This document shows positions 23,828 through 34,047 of a stretch of DNA of 64,000 nucleotides, piece by piece; the stretch's first letter is position 1, and each line of letters opens with the position of its first letter. The DNA comes from Enoplolaimus lenunculus. Lineage: Eukaryota; Nematoda; Enoplea; Enoplida; Thoracostomopsidae. The translations under genes and the position numbers were made by a program. Under the pieces are notes generated by a model. It searched no databases. It was not told the DNA's origin and saw only the letters and a program-made list of their open reading frames with translations. Location: assembly GCA_030248215.1 (NCBI GenBank), contig JASANG010002386.1, positions 62,001-126,000 of the forward strand, in the 5' to 3' direction.

Positions 23828-24171
23828 TAGGCTGCAACCGGAATTCCGGTTCCGGCGATTTTAGACCTTCGTTTTGGTTGGTAGAAATTAAGATATTTTA
23901 CTATTAAACATTAAGTAGATTTCATTCGTGTTGTATATAAACCATGACAATTGCCGAAAATAAACCGTCGAAGATAGATTGCTCTTCGGTGAAAATACAA
24001 CAGATACAGTGAATACCTGTCTTCAACTAAGGGTTATTTCACCATAAATATTGCAAAAAAGAAAACTAACATGAATTTTTCGGTGGCATGTATTTTTCAT
24101 TTTCCGGTTCCGTTTTTGGGTAATTTTTTAAAATCCCGGTTCCGGTAAATTGTAATTCCGATTGCACCCTG
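23828..24171. mobile_element. Degenerate MITE, family CAGGGTGCAACC
   Basis: Left end GGCTGCAACCGGAATTCC, right end AATTCCGATTGCACCCTG. The flanks share only a weak match, so the copy is old. Confidence 0.65.
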
Positions 24172-25081
24172 CCATGTTTGTGTTATCACTACAATCTAAG
24201 GATGTTGTTCAAATCTTTAATAATTTAAATTTTAAAATAATATCCACAGAAATATCTATATTTTGTTGGAGTTTCGAACGCTGAATTATTAATTTCTTTA
24301 AGTATTAATAATAACACCGGTTTAAAGATAATAAAAATAAATAGAAATTAAGAAAAAAAGTAAAATCACTGGTTTTAAAATACTAAACATAAATAGAAAT
24401 TAATAAACAAAAAAGTAAAATCAACGTATAAATGAAAAAGAAGAAATAGAAATAATGTTTGGAATTTGTTTTGGATGCGGCGTTTTTTGCTTGTAAATTT
24501 GACTGTTGCTGACTTAATTTGTTTGTTAAACAATTGTTAGGCATGTAATTAGTTGGTATATTTTGAATGAAATCATGCGAACGTATTGTTGTTTTTATTT
24601 ATTTTTTATTGTTTTTATTTCTTTGGTTGTTTTTCTTTTTTTATTTGTTGTTGTTGTTTTTTCGTCGTTGCTTTCCTGGTTTTTGTTTTTGAAGTTGTTG
24701 TATTGTTGTTTTTGTGTGACGGTTTACATGGTTATGTTTTGTTGTTGGTTGTTATTTTTGTTGAAAGGAAAAATTCAGTTTTCGAGTGAAAATAGAAAAA
24801 AATTGTGTTTGAAGAAACGAAACGTTTTTGAATTCAATGATGCATTTTATGTTTGTGTCATATATTCAGTTATACAGTTGAGTTATACTGTGAAGTAACG
24901 GTGATGATGCGCTGTGACGTGTAAGCAAACTCTGTTTTGCGTTTATTTTCTATTTTTTGTTTGGAAAAACATTTTATATTTAATTTGATCGCAATTTCAG
25001 TGATACGATTTCACTCCTGTGTAGGAGGAAGTTTAGGGTGATTAATGATGAAATAGACTCGGTAGCGGTGTAATATTAAAA

Positions 25082-25261
25082 ATGAATAATCAAACTCGGA
25101 ATTGGTTAATTCCGAAACATGACGCAAATCCGGAAATTTTCCGGCGAAAATACGCGGATCCGGATGTAACTCAATCGAGTCGTGATGTTTCGAGTTCGAG
25201 TTGTAGAAGTGGAAAATACAAATTATTGCTGGCTTCTTACAAATTCATCGTTAGATATTGA
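25082..25261 (+). CDS. Hypothetical 59-codon ORF
   Basis: An ATG-to-TGA frame of 59 codons with a protein-like composition (NWLIPKHDANPE, FRRKYADPDVTQ, then Ser-rich, then KYKLLLASYKF). It sits 0.7 kb upstream of the first Sec15 exon found here and before the CCAAT minisatellite. It does not match the Sec15 sequence I remember and has no good donor inside. It may be chance. Confidence 0.2.
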   Translation: MNNQTRNWLIPKHDANPEIFRRKYADPDVTQSSRDVSSSSCRSGKYKLLLASYKFIVRY

Positions 25262-25361
25262 GAGGAGAAAGATGGATAATAGAGACAGTACAGGCCAAAG
25301 GGGTTCATTATACTGTCATTTCTTGCTGTGACATCTACATTTACGCACAAGCAGTCTTAAA

Positions 25362-25735
25362 ATTATTTCAGCCAATCAGTAAAGCTCTTAGTTCAGCCAA
25401 TCAGAAGAGCTCTAAGTTCAGCCAAACAGAAAAGCTCATAGTTCAGCCAATCAGTAAAACTCTTAGTTCAGCTAATCAGTAAAGCTCTTAGTTCAGCCAA
25501 TCAGTAAAGCTTTTAGTTCAGCCAAATCAGAAAAGCTCATAGTTCAGCCAATCAGAAAAGCTCTTAGTTCAACGAATCAGAAAAGCTATTAGTTCAGCCA
25601 ATCAGTAAAGCTGTTAGTTCAGCCAATCAGAAAAGCTCTTAGTTCAACCTATCAGAAAAGCTCTTAGTTCAGCCAATCAGTAAAGCTGTTAGTTTAGCCA
25701 ATCAGAACAGCTCTAATTTCAGCCATTAGGTATAT
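25362..25735. repeat. CCAAT-box minisatellite, about 25 bp
   Basis: About 14 units of TTCAGCCAATCAGTAAAGCT plus CTTAG, each with a CCAATCAG core (the NF-Y box form). It lies 230 bp before the first Sec15 exon found here. Confidence 0.85.
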
Positions 25736-25966
25736 ATTAGATGAGGGTTGCTATGAGCATTTTAGAGTGTGGAAACATCGGTTTTGACTTGACATGTGAT
25801 CACTATTTTTGAGCAATTTGTTGAGTTGTCAACAAAGTCAATTTGTTTAATTTTTAAGCAAGTTATTTTCAAACGAAACTAAAACTATTTTTCACGTTTA
25901 TGTACAATAATTTTTGTTTATATTTTTGCGTTTAAATTGTTTTTATTTTTTATCTTTTTGTTTTAG

Positions 25967-28900
25967 ACAAACTGATATCGACGACACTGTTCGCCGTTAT
26001 ACAAACGTTCTCCTTCAACGCCTGAGTGGATGCCTCAAAGCTTACATTAGCAATCGTAATTTGACATTGGTTCAGGTAAGTGATGTATTTATTTGGTGTT
26101 TATTTGTGACATACAGTACTGGGGTGTCTATTTCACTTAACGTGGAGCTTAAGTGTGTAAACAAATGGAGGGAGAAGTATATTTTTCGTTGTCAAATATT
26201 TCAATAATAAATAAACATCTTTAGTGCATATACGATTTTTCTGGCCCATGTATAGAACAGGGCCGGAACAGTAGTATAAGCACATTCCTAAGCCTAAGCG
26301 TATGGATGAGCCTATTCCTAAGCCTAAGCCTACGCGTATTGATGAGCCTATTCCTAAGAATAAGCAAAAAATTAGTCTAAAGCTTAAACTGGCTCTATTA
26401 TCGGCCCTCCGGAAAACGATCCGGCCCTGTGGGGGCCAAATCCGCCTGTGACCCATGAGCCTCTGCGCCTGCACTTCAACTGGGTCATCGAAATTTGGCT
26501 GACGCCGATATATACTGGTTCAAATGCGGTTAGACGAATTGGTGATTGTTGATTGGTGCTGAGCGCTGTAGTTGAAACTTCAAGCTTGGTGTGTTTTTCT
26601 TCGTTTCAGCTTGTACAAATCACTATCAATATGGGTTACCTCGAGAAAAGCTGTGAATCTCTTGAGTCTTATGTAACAAAGTTGATTGGGTATGTTTTTT
26701 GATTTATTTTGCTTTAAATGCGTACCAGGCGGACCCGTAGCCAAACGGAGGGCATGTGCGCTCATCCCCCTATGGAACTGTTTTAGTAACCGTAGAAAAT
26801 TGTTAATCTTGCGTGTAAGTCGGCGAAAACCGTTGTATGAACTCCTTAAAAATTTTTAACCCCATAGCAAAATGAGCTGACTACCAGGGTGCTGCCGGAG
26901 GTGAAAAATGCCTGAGCCGAGCGGGAGCCGGAGGTTCACAAAACTTGCCGGAGCCGACGGTGAAGTCGGAGGTGAGGCGAAATTAGGTAGTTAGAATGAT
27001 ATTTAATTTGTTAATTTAGCAAATATCTGCAGTGTGTTGTTAAATCGTTTGATTTTACGCGTTCGGCAGTTTTTTCCTCGCAACTGCGCCAAACGTTAAA
27101 ACTAAACACATTGAACAGATAAATTTTGTGAAACTTTGCAAAATTTCACTACCGAAATTGCTGGAACCTCCGTCAAAAATCCTACCGGAGTCGGTGGTCG
27201 ATTTTCTGCCGGAGCAGGAGCGGGAGGCAGACCTCTGTTTGTTCCCTGCTGGCTACGGGCCTGGGACCAATGGCGTCGTCAACTGGGATATAGGTCAGTC
27301 GCCTGTGTAATTTTGTACAGTAGGTTTTAGAAAGTTTCAGGTTGTAAATACAAGAAACACCTTTCGATGTTTTTATAGAACGTACGTACCCGCCTTTTGA
27401 AAATCCTGCCTGCGCTCCCATGTCTGTGGAGTATTATTGATATGTAGTTTAAGAAACCGGCTTGATGTAAGCTTCTTTGGTTCTACCCTTTGAAGTCTTA
27501 GTCTATGCCTAAACCTAAGCTTAACACCTGTTGAATTTTGTGTAAATTGTAGATGGTATGACTGCATTGCAAATAATTGTGACATGGTTTACCAAAGTTA
27601 TTGTGAGAAACTGGGTTTTAATTAATTTTGATCAGTGCAGTCTGTTTATGTATGTATTCGTTTCAGGATAACACAGTCAAGCACGCATGCGGTGAAGCTC
27701 AAACAAGGTGCTCTTATGTTTACGGTAAGCTGGTTAATTGGTTTTGGCCCGTTTTTCTGCTTGTTTTATTAATTTTTTATGTTCAATTGATTTTAATATT
27801 TTACAGAATCTAATTTTTTCGCTTTGATGAAAAATATGACTTTTATAAATTATTTAATTATCAGTTCTTGATCGTAACGTTTATAATTATTGTTTTTATT
27901 CCAGGACGCAAGAAGCGAGGTCGAACAGCAAATTTACAATGCGTTGAATTCAAAGATCTCGGAGTTTTTGGAACTTGGTAAGTTCAAGTTGCACTGAAGA
28001 CTCTTGCAAGTATGATAATTTTTATTTAAAAACAACTGTGTTGGAGTTTCTAAACTGCGTTACGTTTATACAGAACGTTGTGTTCGGCTGAATAGGTAGG
28101 CAGTGTTAGCGTAGTGGTAACGTGTATGATTGTTAATGCTCGGACGTATGTAGATTCGTGAGTTCGAATTTCACTTGAGTTGTGAAAAAGTTTTAACTGA
28201 TAAGGACTTGTTTAACATTTTGTACCATGACGTGTACGATATTATACTCCGGTACACTTTCCTCACGAATTTATGTTTAGAGTTGGGAAATGGCTGACCT
28301 ATTTCTATGCGTAAATCTAAACCTTTGGCTGAGTCTACGCCGTGGGGGCGAAGTATATGTAAGCATGCGATACATGCTTGTCTTGGTGCGTATGCAGTAT
28401 ATGCGTACAGTACACATTGCGTTTTATGCTAGACGGCAGCATACGTGTCTACATGTAGTCGATGATAAAATCAAGGTAGTTGGATAGGTGGGCTACATGT
28501 CGCAGTGGTAGACCGTTAGCTCAGGAATCTGTAGGTCGTGGGTTCTTGACATCGTCCACAGGCCTGCTTTTCCAGGTGTTTATATAATTGTTCTGAAGGG
28601 TCCGGTGGGTCTTACTTTAACTCATAGCGAACAGGATTCTGTGATATACATAAGATGTTTGTGTTTTAGCCAATTACAACTGGGAAGTTGCCGAACCGGA
28701 AGGGCGTGCGAGCGGATATGTAATGGATTTGATTGCGTATTTAGACAGCACTTTCAAGTCATTCACCAATTTACCGGTAAGCGATAGGTTAAACCTGGTG
28801 TACGCAAGTCATTGTTGAAAAATGAGTAACATGAGCTAATACAATCGTAATTTTAGTTTAACGAATGTTGCAAAATAACCTATGCGTAATGCACCGCTCA

Positions 28901-31331
28901 CAATAATTTTTGACCGTCAGCAATTGATGTGTACGAGTCTTGGGGTCAATGAGTGTATAATTTTAAACTTGTGCCACTCTGTTTTTCATCCCAGCGCAAC
29001 ACAATTTTCGTTGTTAGCGTCACTTTAACATAATATGTTTCAAAACACGCAAAGCAAAGAAATTATCAACATTTGTTAACACACGTGTTAAAGTGAGGTT
29101 AACAGGAAAAGTTGTGGTAACCTGGGGTTAATTACGAGTGTACAACATTAATATTGGACACTCGCAGACTCCAAGCCATGTACAAATTTGTGGTTGTCCT
29201 GTAAAAATTATTATTGTGAACGGCGGTGCATAATTGGGAAATAGTTTTTAGTTAATTTTTGTTTTATGATCCCTGTTCGGTTTGAATGCGGTATCGATGA
29301 TACGAAATTCGATCTTCCAACGCCTTCCATCCGATAGTCCTTGGTTCTAATTTTAGCTTGAAATGAAATTTCAAATAAAAATGAAAAGTATTCATGCGGT
29401 GGTGTGTATAATGGGAAAAAGCTAAGTTTATGTTTTTTACAGATTGTGTGTTTATTTTTTGCTAATATTGTTTTTGTTGTTGTTTTGTTGATTTTCAGCT
29501 AAGCCTTGCGCGTGCTGCGTGTATGTCGGCGTGTAAACATTTATCGAGTCAAATGATGAAATTTTTGGTTGATCCTGACGTCAAAGCAATTAGCATTGGA
29601 GCACTGGAACAGTTCAATTTGGACGTTATTCAGTGTGAACGTAAGCTTTGAGTACACAGCCCAGGCAACAACTAGAACAAAATAAATTTTTAGCCAATAA
29701 TATTGCAATAAAAACATGCTTTATTTTTACACCGTCCAATCGGATTCAGGTGGCTGTTCAGTAGTGGATGCTGTTGGCCTGAAACACAATGGTTTCGGAT
29801 GACAATGTACTGGCGGAATATGAGTAGTTTTCAGATGTTTATGGTTTCAGATGTTTGTGCACACTCGATGCATGAAGCAATGATCGTGTTTATCTGGGGT
29901 TGTTACTAAAGCCGATTTTAGGCGTTGTTGACCAACATAATATTGCACGTAGACTTAATTGTTGATTTTTTCATATTTCGTTTTTTCTATTTTAGAATTC
30001 GCTGCTCAGTGTCCGGTTCCGGGTTTCGAAGCTGGAACGCTTCTGCTAACGTTTGCTGATCTCAGACAAGTAAGATATCAGATACCTATTTTGTTTAAAT
30101 AATGCTTTCTAATTATTTTGAAACATTTTTGTGATAAATTTTTACGCTTGAGTGTTTGTTCTCTGTTTCTATTATGACCTTATCATTACGTTGTTGTTTG
30201 TTTTTTTGTATATTTTATGCTGTATTTTGCTTATCTGTATTTTCAGCTGTTGGATCTGTTCATGTCGTACGACTGGTCTTCGTATCTTGCCGATTATGGA
30301 AAAGACTGTAACAAATACGTCCGTGTCGATCCCAATACAACAGTGATTATATTAGAGAAGTAGGTTTTTAATGTTTTTGTTAGTTATTTCCATATTACAC
30401 AACATTATTGGATCAATCGGGTCACGTTTTGTCGCATGTTGATTTGTAATACACAATACAACAAGTCTAATGATACTCTCAATGCCGACGCTTGCCACTC
30501 TTTATCATCGCGGTAGCGGCACTCCGATCGTGTCAACGAATGTTTTAATTACAGTGGCAGAAAATTAAGCGAAATTGCGACCGTTCTTAAACAATTGTCA
30601 AAATGCCCTAGAAGATCAAGTAGGAGTGCACCAGTATGTTCGACTAGAATTATAACATTGGACGACTTTTGTCGAGAACAGCGCTACGGCGACCAACACA
30701 AGCATTCCGATGGATCACTGACAACGCCTGTTAATCATTTGGTGGCATAGGACGTCAGTGGCTCGCGCGAGAGGCGTTCGCTAATCTCTGTGCGTAGCTT
30801 CGGCCTTGGATACTGTGCCAGATTTAGGCATATAAGCACCCGGAATAATGCATAACTTACACAAAATGTGTACTCGCGACTGCAATTACATATTTCTGGT
30901 ATTAAATTTTCAGGTTGGAAGGGTTGAATTTCATGTGCCAAATATATTTGACCACACTATAATCCACAAGGTAACTTTTTTCTGGTTGGCTAAGTAATCG
31001 CCAATTCGCTACCTAACAGTTTGTTTTACCGAACAAAGCAGAATCAAGCCGGATTACGACTATCAAGTAACCAATATAGAAAATTCCACTTTGGACAAGC
31101 CCAATTCGGAATTGGGCTGAATTACGACTTGGGCTACGACATACATAATACATGTACATTGTTGATACTGGCGTAGTTGACATTGTATTTTTATTGTTTG
31201 TTTTAAGAATAATGGAAATGGAACGTCGCAAAAATAGTTTATTCAGCCGCGGTAAAGAAAAAGATAAAAAGAAACTGTTGGACACTGTTTTACGGCAATT
31301 GAAAGCGCTCACGGTCAATGGTGCTTCTTAG
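25967..31331 (+). CDS. Sec15: Exocyst complex component Sec15 (EXOC6), C-terminal nine exons
   Basis: Exons: 25967-26075, 26610-26689, 27667-27724, 27905-27977, 28670-28776, 29499-29640, 29996-30069, 30247-30359 and 31208-31331 (stop TAG). All borders are AG/GT and phases agree. The encoded ~290 residues follow the Sec15 C-terminal helical domain in order: YTNVLLQRLSGCL, LVQITIN..LEKSC, DARSEVEQQIYNALN, NYNWEVAEPEGRASGY, ACMSACKHLSSQMM, GALEQFNLDVIQCEQF, PVPGFEAGTL, DLRQLLDLFMSYDWSSYLAD and KEKDKKKLLDTVLRQL. Sec15 is an exocyst subunit that binds Rab GTPases (Sec4/Rab11 type) and tethers secretory vesicles at the plasma membrane. The ~500 N-terminal residues were not found. The first exon needs two bases from an upstream exon, which may lie left of the window with the minus-strand Cys-rich gene inside a huge intron, or in short exons I missed at 18-26 kb. 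Confidence 0.93.
26243..26436. mobile_element. TTAGGC-bearing MITE, right end decayed
   Basis: Left end GGCCCATGTATAGAACAGG is intact; the right end stops after CCGGCCCTG. It lies in the intron after the first Sec15 exon found here. Confidence 0.65.
28094..28189 (+). repeat. tRNA-derived element (SINE-like)
   Basis: TTAGCGTAGTGGTAAC resembles a Pol III A box and GAGTTCGAATTTC a B box about 60 bp downstream, followed soon by TTTT. It does not fold as a clean tRNA. It lies in the Sec15 intron between exons 27905-27977 and 28670-28776. Confidence 0.35.
28493..28562 (+). repeat. tRNA-like remnant
   Basis: Begins GTGGGCT and ends CGTCCACA (6 of 7 acceptor pairs), with TCGCAGTGGTAGACC inside and GTGGGTTCTTGAC in the B-box place. 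The T arm is degenerate, so it is probably a decayed tRNA or SINE. It is in the same Sec15 intron as the element at 28.1 kb. Confidence 0.3.
28886..29234. mobile_element. MITE with TAATGCACCGCTCACAATAA ends
   Basis: Left AATGCACCGCTCACAATAAT, right ATTATTGTGAACGGCGGTGC. A relative starts at 38655, and a right-end relic is at about 32660-32695. It is in a Sec15 intron. Confidence 0.62.
30555..30750 (+). CDS. Candidate alternative last exon of Sec15
   Basis: Between the last two conserved Sec15 exons lies a 65-codon open stretch ending in TAG. It starts right after a good acceptor (GTTTTAATTACAG). One leading base completes the split codon left by exon 30247-30359, so splicing to it keeps the frame. 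It would replace the conserved C-terminus (IMEMERRKNSLFSR onward) with a basic, Ser-rich tail containing GRKLSEIATVLKQL and IITLDDFCREQRY. No family match is recognised. It could be a chance open frame. Confidence 0.35.
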
Positions 31332-32173
31332 CGTCTGATAATCGTTGCGGGCAACGTAACTTCAGTGGCGTAACCGTATGCAAAGCGTATTCCGAAGCCT
31401 AACCTTCGGTTTAACGATAACTCTAAAATTAACCTAAGCCTAAGCAAAAAAAAATTAATCTAAAGCTTACGCCTATATATTGTATTGGGCATCTGTGAGA
31501 AAACGGGATACCACTAAAATTACGCATTAACCGATGTTGCAATGTATGATTGTAAAAAATCTTGTCAAAATTTGGTTCATTTTAACCACGTTTGATAATA
31601 TATGGGTTTTGGAGAAACATAAAACTTTAAGTTTCCACGTTTCTCATAAAAAATCTAAAATTGCCGAATTGTTAACGCCTGAAAAGATCCCAAAGTCAAG
31701 TTCATTCAACGGAAATTTTCGTTTTGTTTAAAAGTTCAAATTTGAGAAAGTAATCAAATTTTAATTTTTTCGCGCAAGTAATAAAGGCTGCAGGATACCA
31801 GCCTTGTTTTGGATCTCATGTCGTGTTAAATATACCAGTGGTATAAACGATTTAGTAGGACCGGTGACAAAATTATTGTAAACGACACATCGATGCGGTC
31901 GTTGAAATATGTGTTTCGATATTAAATAGATTTTAGGAGCGGTTTTCTGGTTGTGATGGTTTCGAAGTGAAATTTGGTGCGACATCAAAATTTTTATAGG
32001 CAGTATGAAACGCAAGGAATTCGGAGTAGCAAAATTCTGACAATTTTGGTACATGAATTATTGGGTAAATTTTAAAAGGTTGCCACCAAAAAATGACATT
32101 TGGTTGAAAGTAAAGTTCAACCAAAAATTGTTTTAAATCGTGAATTTTTGAAACTTTAAATTGTTGTGTTTCT

Positions 32174-32314
32174 GGCTCATGTAAAGATCAGGGGCGGAAC
32201 GTTTTTCTGTGCGACTAGAATAGAATAAGCTTTAGACTTATTTTTTTGTTTGGCTTAAGGCTTAGGCTTAGAAATATACTTATAACTGTTCCGCCCCTGT
32301 TCTTTACATTGGCC
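32174..32314. mobile_element. TTAGGC-bearing MITE, short
   Basis: A 141-bp element with ends GGCTCATGTAAAGATC and GTTCTTTACATTGGCC. Flanks GTGTTTCT and AGGTTTCT match at 6 of 8. TTAGGC units lie near the centre. Confidence 0.75.
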
Positions 32315-33334
32315 AGGTTTCTAGAGAAGCATTTTGCAGAACGAAACGATTTAAATTGCGCTCTGCTTTGACTTGGGCAAGATTTAGTAATGTTGGGCTG
32401 AAATTAAATTATTTTTATGTCCAATTACATCCTGTTATTTAATATTATATTTATATATAGTAAAAGGAATGCAGAAAACTATATTGTTCTTTTTGTCTAT
32501 GGAGCGAAAACTGTTATGGTGGACGTGTGATCTGCTTTTCTGGAAGGATGGGCTTGCCGCGGTTATAACGTAGACCCCGCATTAGGGTGGGGCGAATGAG
32601 TACGCTTAAGAATTTGTACATAGTAAAAGTTCAACATTCGTACAAATCGTTGGCAATCCCTCAAAAATTATTGTGAACGGCGCAATATACTAAACTTTGA
32701 AACCCAATGTATATGAAATATAAAACTTCAATCCTTAACCCCTTCTCACATTGAGTTGCCTATAGCCAACTCAGCGCAGTGTATATACGGTAAATAATAT
32801 ATATCGCACCGTATTTAATTATTGCAACACGTATACATAGTAGTAAATCACCACAAGACGTGAGAGCCACAATCCTAGCATAAAAGTAGGTCTCAGGGGA
32901 AATAGAAAATATGTCAGAAAGCTTAAGCGAAAAATTTTCAGTTTACAATCTTTAAGAACCTCATTCAGTACAAAAAACGGCAGTGACAGTAGTAATACCG
33001 TAAGCAAAAAATTGGTCTAAAGCTTAAGCTTATTGCAGCCTTGTTGGAGAACGGTTCGCCCGTATGATCTATGCATGGGCCAAAATCTAGTGTTTTGGTC
33101 CTATGGAGCGAATTTCAGGCTCATAAATTGCCAAATATTGTGTTAACGGGGGGAGCCACCTACAACCGAATACGGTTTAATATCCGGCAGAAAAAATTTT
33201 GATATCAGGTACAAACCTACCGGATCTTTACTGTGGTGGTCTCCCATTCCACAAAACTGTTTTTTCTAGTCAGCGTCTTTTTCACCTCGCTGCGCTTGCA
33301 CTTTTGTACAAGTCAAGAAGTTCAAGTTCTGATA

Positions 33335-33612
33335 CTGTAGTGGCCCGAATATAACTATCCGTTGTATTAAACGTGTATTTGTCTTTTATCAAAAGCTTGA
33401 ATGATAATGCAAGGTTACAATTAGGAATGTACTTTCAAAACTTATGTGTGCTTTGAAGTTTCAAACTATTTTGGCCTGGAGTCATTTACACAACAATTAT
33501 GGATAATTTAACAGACTCTAATTAAGGTTTAGGAGCTCTATCCGCTTACGGACTTTTACAGACTCCTATTGAATAGGACTCAAAATGGGGAACCCCGGTC
33601 GGGTCAGTACAG
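33335..33612. mobile_element. Tc1/mariner-like MITE with TA target
   Basis: Ends CTGTAGTGGCCCGA and TCGGGTCAGTACAG, flanked by TA on each side. It is a 278-bp non-coding element whose interior has AT-rich repeats shared with the copies at 45401, 46676, 54830 and 56900. Confidence 0.72.
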
Positions 33613-33808
33613 TACGGTGAAGTATAAAAATGTAAGATTCAAGTTAATAGTAACTCTAATTCAATAAATGTATATTTTGAGCGGCTGAAATCCTCCGAAC
33701 AGTGCACAAGTGATAATTCTATGTTTGGTTTAATATCTGGTTCCAGTGAAAATTCACTATCCGGCATCCGGTAAAATTAATGCCTGATTGCTGTCTGTTA
33801 AAAAGATC

Positions 33809-33987
33809 GGCCAATGTAAAGAACAGGGGCGGAACAATATTATAAGCATATTCCTAAGCCTAAGTGTAAGAATGAGCATATATTGCTAAGCCTAAGCCTA
33901 AGCCTAAGCCACGCAAAAAATAACTCTAAAGATAAGCTTACTCTATTACAGCAGAAAAACGTTCCACACCTGATCTTTACATTGGCC
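33809..33987. mobile_element. TTAGGC-bearing MITE
   Basis: Ends GGCCAATGTAAAGAACAG and CTGATCTTTACATTGGCC, with four consecutive CCTAAG hexamers inside. The left flank AAAAAGAT and right flank AGAAGAT are similar but shifted. Confidence 0.75.
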
Positions 33988-34047
33988 ATAGAAGATTTTT
34001 ATTATTACGCTAAAATGATGTAGGAATTTAGTTTTCTAAGCTCCAAA

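Larger units (their letters stand above)
31332..34047. other. Intergenic region between Sec15 and the sulfotransferase-like gene
   Basis: Holds TTAGGC-rich fragments at about 31370-31470 and 33010-33080, the MITEs at 32174, 33335 and 33809, and end relics of two other families. No supported gene. Confidence 0.6.

Noticed and set aside
31013-32124. ORFs between Sec15 and the next gene
   Set aside because: AT-rich chance frames overlapping the last Sec15 exon or non-coding DNA; no motif or phase support.
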